Assembly: GCA_026954325.1 (NCBI GenBank)
Contig: JAIXKK010000143.1
Coordinates: 1-41,548 of the forward strand
From: Bryobacterales bacterium
GTDB lineage: Bacteria; Acidobacteriota; Terriglobia; Bryobacterales; Bryobacteraceae
DNA length: 41,548 nt
Reading direction: 5' to 3'
Numbering within the stretch: the first letter of the stretch is position 1; every line of letters begins with the position of its first letter. Made by a program: the position numbers and the translations under genes. The notes below the pieces were generated by a model. The model ran no database searches and was not told the origin of the DNA. It saw nothing but the letters and a program-made list of their open reading frames with translations. Of the stretch, positions 33,165 to 41,548 are shown in pieces.

Positions 33165-35330
33165 TCAGTTTGGATCCGCGCGGAGCGTCCGTTCGAAGAA
33201 GTCCGTCATCGCCCGGCGCATGTGGCGGGCGAAGGGGCCGGTGACGGCGTGCGATTTCTGGGGGTAGATGAGGAGGTCGTAGAACTTGCCGGCTTTCTGG
33301 AGTTCCACCTGCATCTGCATATTCCCCTGGTAAAGAACGTTGTCGTCGCTGAAGTTGTGAACCAGCATCAGCTTGCCGGTGAGGTTCTTGGCGAAGTGGA
33401 CGGGCGAGGAGTTCTTATAGCCTTCGGGATTATCAGAGGGGAGGCCCATGTAGCGTTCGGTGTAGATGGTGTCGTAGTTTCTCCAATCGGTGACGGGGGC
33501 TCCGGAGATGCCGGCGCGGAAAGTATCGGGTGAGTGAAGCAGGGCGTAGAGGGTCATGTAGCCGCCGTAACTCCAGCCAGTGATGCCGGTGCGATGGGGA
33601 TCGACGAAGCCGAGGGAGACGAGGTAGCGAACACCCTCGAGTTGATCGGCGAGTTCCTGCTTGCCGAACTGGTGGTAGATTTTCGATTCCCACAAATGCC
33701 CGCGCCCGGCTGAGCCGCGGTTGTCCATTTGCCAGATGACGAAGCCGCGGGCGGCGAGCGCCTGGTCCCAGGAGACGCCCGCATAGGTGTTGCGCACCGC
33801 CTGCATGTGCGGGCCGCCGTAGATCATCACGATGGCGGGATACTTCCTTGCCGGGTCGAATCCCCGGGGCTTGATGAGCCGGGCGTAGAAGAGGGTTCCG
33901 TCAGAGCCGCGGAAGTTGAGGAGTTCGGTGGGCTGGATGTCGTACTCCTCTTCCAGGCGGGTATCCGGTTTGCGAAGGGTGGCGATGACGTTGCCGTCCG
34001 CATCGTTGAGCGTGAGGCGAGGGGGCGTGGCGAGACTGGAAAAAAAATCAGTCCAGTATTCGCCGCTGGGGCTGACGGAGACGGTGTGGACGCCCTTCTC
34101 GCGGGTGAGTTTGCGGCGTTCGCCGCCGGCGAGGCCGACCGTGTAGAGGTGGCGTTCGAGAGGACTCTCCTCGGTGGATTCGAAGAAGACGCGCCCGCCT
34201 GCCTCATCCACCTGGAGGAGCGAGGTGACCTCCCATTCGCCCGTGGTGAGTTGGGCCTCCGGATGGCCGTCGTTGCGGTAGAGGTAGAGATGGCGGTAAC
34301 CGTCGCGTTCGCTGCCAATGAGGAACCGGTTGCGTTTGGGGAGCTGGCGGAAGTCGTCTTTGATGTTGATCCAGAAGGGGTCTTTTTCTTCGAGGATGGT
34401 TTTCGATTCGCCGCCGCGGGCTCCGGCCAAGAGGAGGCGCATCTCGTTCTGGACGCGGTTCAGCCGCATGGCGAAGATCGCGGCGGAGTCGGGGGTCCAG
34501 TAGATGCGCGCAAGCAGGCGGTCACGAAGTTCACCAAGGTCCATCCAGCGGGTGCGGCCGCCGGCGGCGGGGACGACACCCAGCCGGATGTCGGCGTTCG
34601 GGGTTCCCGCCTTGGGATAACGCTGCGGTTCTTCGATGGCGAACAGCGGCAGGAGATCGACGTGGGGCTGGATCATTTCGCGGCTCGTATCGAGTTGGAG
34701 GTAGGCGATGAATTGCGAATCGGGCGACCACCAGTAGGCGGTTTCGAGATCGAGTTCTTCAGGGTAGACCCAGTCGAGTTCGCCGTTAAGAAGCGTGTCC
34801 GAGCCATCGTGAGTGATCTGCGTGGCCTGTTTGCCGCCGATGTCGAGGATGTAGAGATTGTGGTTATGGCGGTAGGCGAGTTTCCGGCCGTCGGGGGAGA
34901 GCTTGGGATCGCGCTCGGCGATGGGGGTGGCGGTGAGTTGCACCCAGCCGCCGGCATCGAGTTTGACGAGGAAGACGTCGCCGCCGGCAGACACGACGAG
35001 GCTCTTGCCATCGGGCGTCCATTGAACGGATTGTTCGCTCACGCGGCGGTTTTCCCAGCCGTGGGCGGAGGAGGGCGGAACCTTGACGGCCGCATTGGCG
35101 AGTTCCGCGAGCGAGATGATTTCGCGCTGCGCGCGGGAGGCGGCGTCGTAGAGTTGAATGCGGCCGTCTTGGGTGAAGACGAAGCGCCGGCCGCCGGGAG
35201 ACCATTGGATTTCGGGCGCGCGCGGAACCGGCGCCTGGGCGAGAGCATCGAGAGTGACCGGCTTCTTTTGCGCGAATGCGGTGGCGTCGCAGAGCAGCAG
35301 CAGGAGCACCGCGCGGCTGGGGAGGATCAT
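33165..35330 (-). CDS. S9 family prolyl peptidase, dipeptidyl-peptidase IV type
   Basis: 721 aa. Signal peptide MILPSRAVLLLLLCDATAFAQ, a beta-propeller with PDGKSLV and SPDGRKLAY repeats, and the DPP IV glutamate motif DWVYPEEL that binds the substrate N-terminus. The catalytic alpha/beta-hydrolase domain has S587 (GWSYGG), D662 (SDDNV) and H694 (KSHAV). Their spacing, 75 and 32 residues, is close to human DPP4. It removes X-Pro dipeptides from peptides outside the cytoplasm. It is convergent with the sensor kinase gene and divergent from the beta-CASP gene. Confidence 0.95.
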   Translation of the reverse strand: MILPSRAVLLLLLCDATAFAQKKPVTLDALAQAPVPRAPEIQWSPGGRRFVFTQDGRIQLYDAASRAQREIISLAELANAAVKVPPSSAHGWENRRVSEQSVQWTPDGKSLVVSAGGDVFLVKLDAGGWVQLTATPIAERDPKLSPDGRKLAYRHNHNLYILDIGGKQATQITHDGSDTLLNGELDWVYPEELDLETAYWWSPDSQFIAYLQLDTSREMIQPHVDLLPLFAIEEPQRYPKAGTPNADIRLGVVPAAGGRTRWMDLGELRDRLLARIYWTPDSAAIFAMRLNRVQNEMRLLLAGARGGESKTILEEKDPFWINIKDDFRQLPKRNRFLIGSERDGYRHLYLYRNDGHPEAQLTTGEWEVTSLLQVDEAGGRVFFESTEESPLERHLYTVGLAGGERRKLTREKGVHTVSVSPSGEYWTDFFSSLATPPRLTLNDADGNVIATLRKPDTRLEEEYDIQPTELLNFRGSDGTLFYARLIKPRGFDPARKYPAIVMIYGGPHMQAVRNTYAGVSWDQALAARGFVIWQMDNRGSAGRGHLWESKIYHQFGKQELADQLEGVRYLVSLGFVDPHRTGITGWSYGGYMTLYALLHSPDTFRAGISGAPVTDWRNYDTIYTERYMGLPSDNPEGYKNSSPVHFAKNLTGKLMLVHNFSDDNVLYQGNMQMQVELQKAGKFYDLLIYPQKSHAVTGPFARHMRRAMTDFFERTLRADPN

Positions 35331-35377
35331 TCGCCCTCAGTATAACGGAGCGATGCACGGGTATACTGCAATCTGAT

Positions 35378-36796
35378 ATGAAACTCACCTTTTGGGGAGC
35401 CGCGAAGACAGTCACCGGCTCCATGCACATCGTCGAAACGGGCGGCAAGCGGTATCTGCTTGATTGCGGCCTCTACCAGGGCCGGCGCAAGGAGGCCGAG
35501 GAGCGGAACCGGAATTTCCCGTTTGCTCCGCGGGATGTGGAGGCGGTGGTGCTTTCGCACGCGCACATCGATCACAGCGGGAATCTGCCGACGCTGGTGA
35601 AACAGGGATTCACGGGTCCGATTTACAGCACCGCGGCGACAATGGACCTTTGCGACGCGATGCTGAAGGATTCGGCGTTCATCCAGATGAAAGACTGCGA
35701 GTTCGTGAACAAGCGGCGCCGGCGGCGGAAGATGCTGGAAGATGGCGGCGAGAACGGCTGCGACGTGACGGCGCTGTACAACCCGGAAGACGCGGGGGCG
35801 GCGATGGAGCGCTTCCGCCCCACGGAACTCCACGGCGAGACGCCATTAGGCAACAACGTCAACTTTCAACTGTATGAGGCCGGGCACATGCTGGGATCGA
35901 CCTGCGTGTCACTTACGGTGAGAGAGAACGGGCGGACGCTGCGGCTGGGCTTTTCGGGTGATGTGGGACGGAAGGGTTTGCCGATCATCCATGATCCCGC
36001 GGCCATGTCCCAGGTGGATTACCTGATCATGGAGAGCACGTACGGAGACCGCCTGCACAAGGCTCCGGGCCACGTGTCCGACAGGCTGGCGGGCGTAGTG
36101 ACGCGGACAGCGGCGCGCGGCGGGAAGATCATCGCGCCGGCGTTTGCCGTGGGGCGCACGCAGCAGCTTGTTCTGCTGTTGCACGAACTGGTGCTGCAAC
36201 AGAAGATTCCCACCATTCCCATTTACGTGGACAGCCCGCTGGCCGTGAACGTGACGGACGTGTTCCGGAAGCACCCCGAACTCTATGACGAGGATACGCG
36301 CCGGTTCCTCGACAACCACTCGGACCCCTTCGGCTTTCGTATGCTGCGGTATGTGCGCGATGTGGAGCAATCGAAGGCTTTGAATGACCTGCGCACGCCG
36401 GCCCTGATTATCTCGGCGAGCGGGATGTGTGAAGCGGGGCGTGTTCTGCACCACCTGAGAAACAACATCGAGGATGGGCGCAATACGGTGCTGATCACGG
36501 GCTTCCAGGCCGAGCACACGCTGGGGCGTAAGATCGTGGAACGGAATTTGCAAGTGCCGATTTTCGGCGAATTGATGAACCTGAGGGCCGAGGTGGTGAC
36601 GATTGACGAGCTTTCCGGGCACGCCGATCAGCATGAGTTGCTCGACTGGATTGCGCCGATTGTCAAAGGGTTGAAGGGGATCTTCCTGGTGCACGGCGAA
36701 CCATTGCAGCAGCAGGCGCTGGCGGCGGCAATCACGCGGACGTACAGGACTCCGGTGACCATCCCCTCGCGCGGAGACAGTTTTGTCCTGCAATAG
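35378..36796 (+). CDS. metallo-beta-lactamase fold hydrolase with beta-CASP and RMMBL domains
   Basis: 472 aa from the ATG at 35378. Zinc motif SHAHIDHSG (H61, H63, D65, H66), then GHMLGST and GDVGRKG, a beta-CASP domain with ESTYGDR, and the C-terminal metal-dependent RNase motif IDELSGHADQHELLDW plus VHGEP. This matches the YsdB/Ysh1/CPSF-73-like bacterial family annotated as RNA-specific exonucleases; no RNA target can be named. A 36-bp gap separates it from the ABC transporter genes on the same strand. Confidence 0.93.
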   Translation: MKLTFWGAAKTVTGSMHIVETGGKRYLLDCGLYQGRRKEAEERNRNFPFAPRDVEAVVLSHAHIDHSGNLPTLVKQGFTGPIYSTAATMDLCDAMLKDSAFIQMKDCEFVNKRRRRRKMLEDGGENGCDVTALYNPEDAGAAMERFRPTELHGETPLGNNVNFQLYEAGHMLGSTCVSLTVRENGRTLRLGFSGDVGRKGLPIIHDPAAMSQVDYLIMESTYGDRLHKAPGHVSDRLAGVVTRTAARGGKIIAPAFAVGRTQQLVLLLHELVLQQKIPTIPIYVDSPLAVNVTDVFRKHPELYDEDTRRFLDNHSDPFGFRMLRYVRDVEQSKALNDLRTPALIISASGMCEAGRVLHHLRNNIEDGRNTVLITGFQAEHTLGRKIVERNLQVPIFGELMNLRAEVVTIDELSGHADQHELLDWIAPIVKGLKGIFLVHGEPLQQQALAAAITRTYRTPVTIPSRGDSFVLQ

Positions 36797-36832
36797 AGGG
36801 CGGCGGAGAATCCTGTAAACTAAGCAGTTTCG

Positions 36833-38341
36833 ATGCTACTCGAACTCAAGGGGATTCAGAAGCGATTCGGGGGTGTGGTCGCGCTCAGAAACGGGAACCT
36901 CGCGGTGGAGGCGGGCGAGGTCCATCTGTTGTTGGGAGAGAACGGGGCGGGGAAGTCGACGATGATGAAGATCGTCGCCGGGATGCAACTTGCCGACGGC
37001 GGAGAGATTCTGTGGAAGGGCCGGCGGGTAAGTTTCGGGAAGCCGGCGGATGCATCGGGCATGGGGATCGCGATGGTCCACCAGGAATCGCTGTTGGCGC
37101 CTCACCTGACGGTGGCGGAGAACATCTATCTGGGACGCGAGCCTCGGTTGCCGCTGGGATGGGTGAACCGGCGCAAGATGCTGGCGGACGCGCGGCGGTT
37201 GATTGAAGAGCAGCATTTTCCCTTGGACGCCGGGTGGCGGGTGGAGAAGTTGAGCCCGGCGGGGAAGCAACTGGTGGAGATTTGCCGGGCGATTGCGCAC
37301 GGCTCGAGCCTGCTGATCTTCGACGAACCGACGAGTTCTCTTTCCGGGCACGAGACGAAGGAAGTGTTCCGCATCGTGAAGACGCTGCGCGAGCGGAAGA
37401 TGGGCGTGATCTACATCACCCACCGGTTGGAGGAGTTGCGGACCGTGGGCGACCGCGTCACGATTCTGCGCGACGGGGAGACGATTCACAGTTGCGGTCT
37501 GCACGAGATTTCGAACGAGCGGATCATTCAACACATGGTGGGCAGGGAGTTGGGGGCGATGTACCGCCGCGAGCCCGTAACTCCCGGTGAGGAATTGCTG
37601 CGCGTCGAGGGACTGACGAGGAAGCCGGCGCTCGAGAACATTACGCTCTCGGTGCGCGCCGGAGAGATTGTGGGGATGGCGGGATTGATCGGCGCCGGGC
37701 GGACTGAATTATGCCGCGCGCTGTTCGGATTGGACGAGATCGATTCCGGCACGGTGAAGCTGGCGGGTAAGCCGGCGGTGATCCACTCGCCGCGAGGAGC
37801 GGTCGAGGGCGGGATCGCGCTGATTCCGGAAGACCGGCAGCAGACGGGCCTCGCGACGGCGCTGCCGATTGGCTATAACCTGACGCTGGCGGACATCGGC
37901 AAGGTGTGCCGCATGGGCTGGCTTCTCGACGCGGCAAGGGAGAAGGCGATTGCCGATGAGTACATCCGGAAGCTGCGGATCAAGTGCGAATCGCCTCGTC
38001 AGCTTGCGGGGCGGTTGAGCGGCGGGAATCAACAGAAGGTAGTAATCGCCAAGTGGCTGGTTCGCGGAGCGAAAGTCTTCCTGTTTGACGAGCCGACGCG
38101 CGGAATCGACGTGGGCGCGAAAGTGGAAGTCTACGAGGTGATGGATGAACTGGCGCGCGGCGGCGCGGCGATCCTGATGGTGAGTTCCGAATTGCCCGAA
38201 CTTCTTCAAGTGGCGGACCGCATTCTGGTGATGCGGCAGGGAAGGCTGACTGGGGAACTGCCGGGACGCACCACGCAGGAAGAGATCATGACATTGGCCA
38301 CGTTGCACGACGGCGGGGCGCTGATAGGAGAGAAGGAATGA
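36833..38341 (+). CDS. sugar ABC transporter ATPase with two ATP-binding domains (RbsA/MglA type)
   Basis: 502 aa, with two tandem ABC domains. The first has Walker A GENGAGKST (36-43), signature LSPAGKQLVE and Walker B LLIFDEPTSS. The second has the usual degenerate Walker A of this family (GLIGAGRTEL), signature LSGGNQQKV and Walker B VFLFDEPTRGID. It powers uptake of ribose-like or other carbohydrates. It overlaps the permease gene by ATGA. Neither the substrate-binding protein nor a second permease is in the window. Confidence 0.95.
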   Translation: MLLELKGIQKRFGGVVALRNGNLAVEAGEVHLLLGENGAGKSTMMKIVAGMQLADGGEILWKGRRVSFGKPADASGMGIAMVHQESLLAPHLTVAENIYLGREPRLPLGWVNRRKMLADARRLIEEQHFPLDAGWRVEKLSPAGKQLVEICRAIAHGSSLLIFDEPTSSLSGHETKEVFRIVKTLRERKMGVIYITHRLEELRTVGDRVTILRDGETIHSCGLHEISNERIIQHMVGRELGAMYRREPVTPGEELLRVEGLTRKPALENITLSVRAGEIVGMAGLIGAGRTELCRALFGLDEIDSGTVKLAGKPAVIHSPRGAVEGGIALIPEDRQQTGLATALPIGYNLTLADIGKVCRMGWLLDAAREKAIADEYIRKLRIKCESPRQLAGRLSGGNQQKVVIAKWLVRGAKVFLFDEPTRGIDVGAKVEVYEVMDELARGGAAILMVSSELPELLQVADRILVMRQGRLTGELPGRTTQEEIMTLATLHDGGALIGEKE

Positions 38342-39264
38342 TTCAGCGGCTGCTGCCGTTCATTACGCTGTTTGCCTTGTTTGTAGGTTTGTCGATCGCA
38401 TCGCCCGATCACTTCCTGACGAAGACGAATCTTTCGAGCGTCGTGCGCCAGACGGCGGTGATCAACCTGATGGCGCTTGGAATGACGCTGGTGATTGTCG
38501 CCGGCGGAATTGACTTGTCGGTAGGGGCGATTCTGGCGATGGGCGGGCTGCTGGGGACGATGGCCATGGCGAAGGGGAATCCCATCTGGCTGGGGGTGAT
38601 GATCGGCATCCTGGCCGGAGGGGTCTGCGGGCTGGCGAACGGGTTGCTGACCACGCAGTTGAAGATCAATCCGTTCATCGTGACATTGGGAACGCTGGGG
38701 ATCATCCGCGGCGTGACGCTGATTATTTCGAACGGCCTTCCGGTGCATGAGATCCCACAGGCGTTCTCCTATTTGGGAGAGGGTAACCTGCTGGGCGTGC
38801 CGTTCGTGCTGTGGGTGCTGGTGGCGTGCGCGGTGGCGGTTCACATTGTCCTCGAGCATACGCGCCTCGGGAGGTACACCTTTTCCATCGGCAGCAACGA
38901 AGCGGCCGCATTTTACGCGGGGATTCCGGTGGCCTTTCACACCACCGCGGTGTATGCGATCTGCGGGGCGCTGACAGGGCTTGGCGGAATGATCGAGGCA
39001 TCGCGCCTGATGACGGGACAGCCGACGGCGGGGCAAGGTTACGAATTGCAAGCCATCGCCGCGGTTGTGATCGGCGGCGGGAGCCTGCGCGGCGGAGAGG
39101 GCAGCGTGGTGGGCACCCTGATCGGCGCGCTCATCATGGGGCTGCTGGCCAACGGCAGCGATCTGCTCGGAATCAGCCCCTATGTCCAGCAGGCGATCAT
39201 CGGCGCGGTGATTATCCTGGCGGTGTCGTTCGACGAGTTGCGCAAGCGGAAGATGACGCGCTGA
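38338..39264 (+). CDS. sugar ABC transporter permease (RbsC type)
   Basis: 308 aa with 8-10 TM segments and the RbsC hallmarks NLMALGMTLVIVAGGIDLSVG, NPFIVTLGTLGIIRG and the C-terminal GGGSLRGGEGSVVGTLIGAL. Coupled to the ATPase by ATGA, so both parts are made together. The gene ends 3 bp from the convergent hypothetical gene. Confidence 0.95.
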   Translation: MIQRLLPFITLFALFVGLSIASPDHFLTKTNLSSVVRQTAVINLMALGMTLVIVAGGIDLSVGAILAMGGLLGTMAMAKGNPIWLGVMIGILAGGVCGLANGLLTTQLKINPFIVTLGTLGIIRGVTLIISNGLPVHEIPQAFSYLGEGNLLGVPFVLWVLVACAVAVHIVLEHTRLGRYTFSIGSNEAAAFYAGIPVAFHTTAVYAICGALTGLGGMIEASRLMTGQPTAGQGYELQAIAAVVIGGGSLRGGEGSVVGTLIGALIMGLLANGSDLLGISPYVQQAIIGAVIILAVSFDELRKRKMTR

Positions 39265-39267
39265 GTC

Positions 39268-40062
39268 TTAATCGAAATCCAGAACGGCGTAAAGCGGCAG
39301 TTCTTCGAGAGTGAATTCGGTGTAGTTGCCTTCGTGGGCGAACTCGGCAAGATGAGGTTCGGCGACTTTGAAGACACGGGCGTGGATATTCTTTTCCGTG
39401 TAGTGGCCCTGAATGCGAATGCGCAGGGTTTCCACCGGCCGGTTGCCGTAGTTGACCAGTTGCAGACGGACACGCTTGCCGGCGCGGGTCAGGGTGGCGA
39501 TGGTGAGTTCGCTGCCGAAGATTCTGAGGACGCGCTTATCGTCGCCGATTTTTTCGCGGACATCCTGCATGTACTCGTAGGCGTTGGTGATCTTCGAATC
39601 GAGGCGAAGCGCGGAGCCGCGGGCGCCGGGTTGGGTAGTGTAGAAGATATTGCGGCGGGCGAGCAGGTTGAGCGCTTCGCCGGCTTGCGCCGAGCCGTCA
39701 TCGGAGGCGATGCGCACATCCGCCCATGGCTTGGCCGGGCCTTGGGGGATGCTCTTCAGAAATTCAAGGATGGCATCGTAATCCTGTTTCTGCTCGGGGG
39801 TGGTTTGGAGCGAGACGCCGACTCCCTGGGAGAAGGCCTCGGCGGCGGCCAGTTGCACGGACTTCCCGCGCACGTCGCAGAAGTACTTCGTCTCCGGGTC
39901 GCGGCGATAGCGCCAGATGTTGGAATCCACCCAAGGCGAGGACGTGGCCATGGCCATGTTCATGCGATAGCGGACGCCGGGCGGGGGGACCTTGACGAGG
40001 CCCGCGGGCTCGCCTCCGGGAAACAGAACGGGATAAACAGCGGCCAGCAGTATCGTCCACAT
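39268..40062 (-). CDS. secreted protein of unknown function coupled to the DUF362 gene
   Basis: 264 aa from the ATG at 40062, which overlaps the DUF362 stop (TGATG); a GTG at 40065 is an alternative. The first ~20 residues look like a signal peptide. The rest is mixed, with a beta-rich C-terminal half in which ELTIATLTRAGKRVRLQLVNYGNRP and VFKVAEPHL look like an Ig- or jelly-roll-like domain often found after sugar-active enzymes. I do not recognise the family. Confidence 0.78.
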   Translation of the reverse strand: MWTILLAAVYPVLFPGGEPAGLVKVPPPGVRYRMNMAMATSSPWVDSNIWRYRRDPETKYFCDVRGKSVQLAAAEAFSQGVGVSLQTTPEQKQDYDAILEFLKSIPQGPAKPWADVRIASDDGSAQAGEALNLLARRNIFYTTQPGARGSALRLDSKITNAYEYMQDVREKIGDDKRVLRIFGSELTIATLTRAGKRVRLQLVNYGNRPVETLRIRIQGHYTEKNIHARVFKVAEPHLAEFAHEGNYTEFTLEELPLYAVLDFD

Positions 40063-41174
40063 CACAGGGTGATCTCCTTGAGGTGGATTTTCTCGATATC
40101 GGCGATGCCCAGGCCAAGCGAGCCCGCGTATTCGATGTGCAGCGGCTCGCGAACGTAGATGTTCTTGTTGGGATCGAGAGGGCGCACGTTCTTGGTGATC
40201 TCGACATCACGGTTGAAAACGGAGACGGCCCCTTCTGCCTTGCGCTTGGCTTCAATGACATCGCGCATGATGCGATCGACGGCGACGGGGTCCGTTCCGA
40301 ACATCATTTGTTTGGGGAAGAAGGCAAAGCGCGGATCACGCTGGAAGGGACCGCCGTGCCAGATGCTCTTGAGGCCGTCCATGACGTGGAGGACGACGCG
40401 GGAGCGAAGGGGCTCGACGGAAGCGAGAGTGCCGATGAAGGTTTTCGTGTGGGTCTTGTTGTAAGCGTGCGAACGGGCGACATTGCTGAAATCGCCGTAG
40501 GCCATGTTCTTGAGACACCCGGTGACGCCCGATGCGCCGTGGTCCTTCATGTTGGGGACGTTGATGATTTTGGTGAATCTCTCGGTCACCATGCGGATCA
40601 TGTAGGAGCGCGTTTCCTCTTCCCCGAAGAAGTCGGTTTCGACGTATGTCTTGAGGTCGTATTCGGTGAGGCGGTTGCGGTAGGGTTCCACCGCGTGAAT
40701 GTTCACTCTGGCGGGGAGGTAGCGGTCGTAGTGGATGGACGTCAGTTGATCGGGGAAGCGTTCATAGAGAGTAATGCTGGTGGCCTTGACCCCGGCGTCG
40801 AGAAGGTTGCGGACGATTTCGGCAACCACGACGGGGTGGGACATGATCTTGGGCGCGCCCGAGGCGTTGACCTTGATGCCGACCACGTCGGAGGGCTGAA
40901 TGAATCGTCGCCAGGCATCGCGCGGGTCCTTGTCGCCGGTGAGGCTGGTGAGGCCGCGATTCATCATTTCCCGGACCACGGCGGAGTCGGCTTCTCCGGT
41001 GGTTTCATTGATGGAATTCGCCGCGTGCACGCGGACCACCTGCCCGGGCAGTTCGTAGTGCGGTTCGTGTTTGTAGGCAGTGACGATGTTGTACTTGGGG
41101 ATGCCATCGCCCGCCGGCTTGAAAGCCGCGGCCGGAGCGGCCGCGGAACTGAAAAGGAATGCGCGTCGGTCCAT
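40062..41174 (-). CDS. DUF362 domain protein with Tat-like signal
   Basis: 370 aa. The N-terminus MDRRAFLFSSAAAPAAA has a twin-arginine pattern. The body (about 50-360) is the DUF362 fold: VVGIKVNASGAPKIMSHP, IINVPNMKDHGASGVTGCLKNM and TDPVAVDRIMRDVIEAKR. Relatives that carry iron-sulfur clusters have Cys motifs; none is visible here, so it is a cluster-free form. The function is unknown. It is co-translated with the following secreted gene and probably acts with it. Confidence 0.9.
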   Translation of the reverse strand: MDRRAFLFSSAAAPAAAFKPAGDGIPKYNIVTAYKHEPHYELPGQVVRVHAANSINETTGEADSAVVREMMNRGLTSLTGDKDPRDAWRRFIQPSDVVGIKVNASGAPKIMSHPVVVAEIVRNLLDAGVKATSITLYERFPDQLTSIHYDRYLPARVNIHAVEPYRNRLTEYDLKTYVETDFFGEEETRSYMIRMVTERFTKIINVPNMKDHGASGVTGCLKNMAYGDFSNVARSHAYNKTHTKTFIGTLASVEPLRSRVVLHVMDGLKSIWHGGPFQRDPRFAFFPKQMMFGTDPVAVDRIMRDVIEAKRKAEGAVSVFNRDVEITKNVRPLDPNKNIYVREPLHIEYAGSLGLGIADIEKIHLKEITL

Positions 41175-41182
41175 TGTCTTGA

Positions 41183-41213
41183 TTGTAGCGAATGGTCCCG
41201 GATCGGGTATAAT
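41183..41213 (+). promoter_or_regulatory. promoter of tRNA-Glu
   Basis: A perfect TATAAT (41208-41213) lies 14 bp before the tRNA, with TTGTAG (41183-41188) 19 bp further upstream as a weak -35. The spacing fits a tRNA promoter. Confidence 0.5.
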
Positions 41214-41227
41214 AAAGGTCGGCTCGC

Positions 41228-41302
41228 GGCGCTATCGTCTAAGGGTTAGGACAAGGCCCTCTCAAGGCTTAAATACGGGTTCGAATCCCGTTAGCGCTAC
41301 CA
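41228..41302 (+). tRNA. tRNA-Glu (anticodon CTC)
   Basis: 75 nt with an encoded CCA end (41300-41302). Acceptor GGCGCTA pairs with TAGCGCT (one G-U). The anticodon stem AGGCC/GGCTT encloses the loop CTCTCAA, giving anticodon CTC for GAG codons. T-stem ACGGG/CCCGT holds the TTCGAAT loop. An integrase gene directly beyond makes its 3' end a probable attachment site. Confidence 0.93.
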
Positions 41303-41382
41303 ATTCCCCTGTTATTTCCAAAGAGTTGCGGGCTTTAGGCCGACGCGGGCAACCACCGGCAACCACGCGCAATGTACGAGGA

Positions 41383-41548
41383 TCACTGGACCTGTCCTTT
41401 ATGCGATGCCTCGCCGGATGCTGGCCGGTTCCGCTGCTGATACTCTTCCCACTTGCGCACAGCCTCGTCGTCCTGGCCGCGGATCGCGTGCGAGTAGATG
41501 TCGGCGGTCACGCGCACGGAGGAGTGTCCCAGACGCTCCGAGACCACC
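41383..41548 (-). CDS. tyrosine recombinase/integrase, C-terminal part only
   Basis: Read on the minus strand from the right edge, the last 54 codons are in one frame and end with TGA at 41385-41383. They contain RLGHSSVRVTADIYSHAIRG, the box with the third catalytic position His (LGH) and the nucleophile Tyr (IYSH). The tail (EEYQQRNRPASGEAS...) is normal for integrases. It faces the tRNA-Glu gene at 80 bp, the usual layout of an element inserted into a tRNA. The N-terminal part lies outside the window. Confidence 0.87.
   Translation of the reverse strand, partial: VVSERLGHSSVRVTADIYSHAIRGQDDEAVRKWEEYQQRNRPASGEASHKGQVQ

Noticed and set aside
33729..35345. 538-codon plus-strand open frame
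   Set aside because: Antisense to the S9 peptidase gene with clear catalytic triad; no motifs of its own.
1..41548. CRISPR array, rRNA or insertion sequence
   Set aside because: No regularly spaced repeats, no rRNA signature stretches and no transposase-like frame seen on either strand.

Overview
The window reads as chromosomal DNA from a GC-rich, Gram-negative soil-type bacterium. I infer an Acidobacteriota member, probably Solibacter/Bryobacter-like. The basis is the mix of a DUF1080 hydrolase, a dockerin-tagged beta-helix protein, an AsmA protein, an RND efflux operon, many Ser/Thr-kinase signalling genes and a Sec-type peroxiredoxin. No rRNA or taxonomic marker is present, so this stays an inference. 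Coding density is high, most neighbours overlap by ATGA or TGATG, and no gene-free stretch exceeds 300 bases.

Region 1 (1-502) holds the start of an exported DUF1080 gene on the minus strand. Region 2 (543-11933, minus strand) is a ten-gene operon and one of the two main findings. In transcription order it encodes an FHA/zinc-ribbon protein, a MotA/TolQ/ExbB-type channel protein, an ExbD/MotB-type partner with an unusual outer domain, a second FHA protein, a vWA-TM-FHA protein, a PP2C phosphatase with a TM anchor, a trypsin-like protease-TM-FHA fusion, a second PP2C phosphatase, and two zinc-ribbon Ser/Thr kinases with TM, TPR-like region and a shared C-terminal domain. It looks like a complete write/erase/read phosphosignalling module wired to an ion-driven envelope motor and a periplasmic protease. 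A palindromic divergent promoter region (12018-12057) separates it from a secreted beta-helix/dockerin gene.

Region 3 (13737-24647) holds a zinc-ribbon thioredoxin, an EAL-HDOD protein, an AsmA protein, a secreted hypothetical, an NTF2-like protein, a peroxiredoxin, a large CPBP membrane protease with a duplicated outer domain, and an exported two-domain RidA-like protein. The peroxiredoxin is the second main finding. Its peroxidatic cysteine codon is an in-frame TGA at 20014-20016, followed at bacterial-SECIS distance by a near-perfect hairpin, so it is most likely an exported selenoprotein.

Region 4 (24717-33080) is an RND efflux operon (PII-like DUF190, TolC, adaptor, pump) on the minus strand. 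It is divergent from an OmpR-family response regulator and sensor kinase. The shared gap carries two pairs of 11-bp-spaced direct repeats arranged as an inverted repeat, a good candidate operator.

Region 5 (33165-41174) holds a DPP IV-type peptidase, a beta-CASP metallo-hydrolase, a two-gene sugar ABC transporter without its binding protein, and a secreted hypothetical coupled to a Tat-exported DUF362 protein. The window closes with tRNA-Glu(CTC) at 41228-41302 and the C-terminus of a tyrosine recombinase pointing at it, which probably marks the edge of an integrated element.
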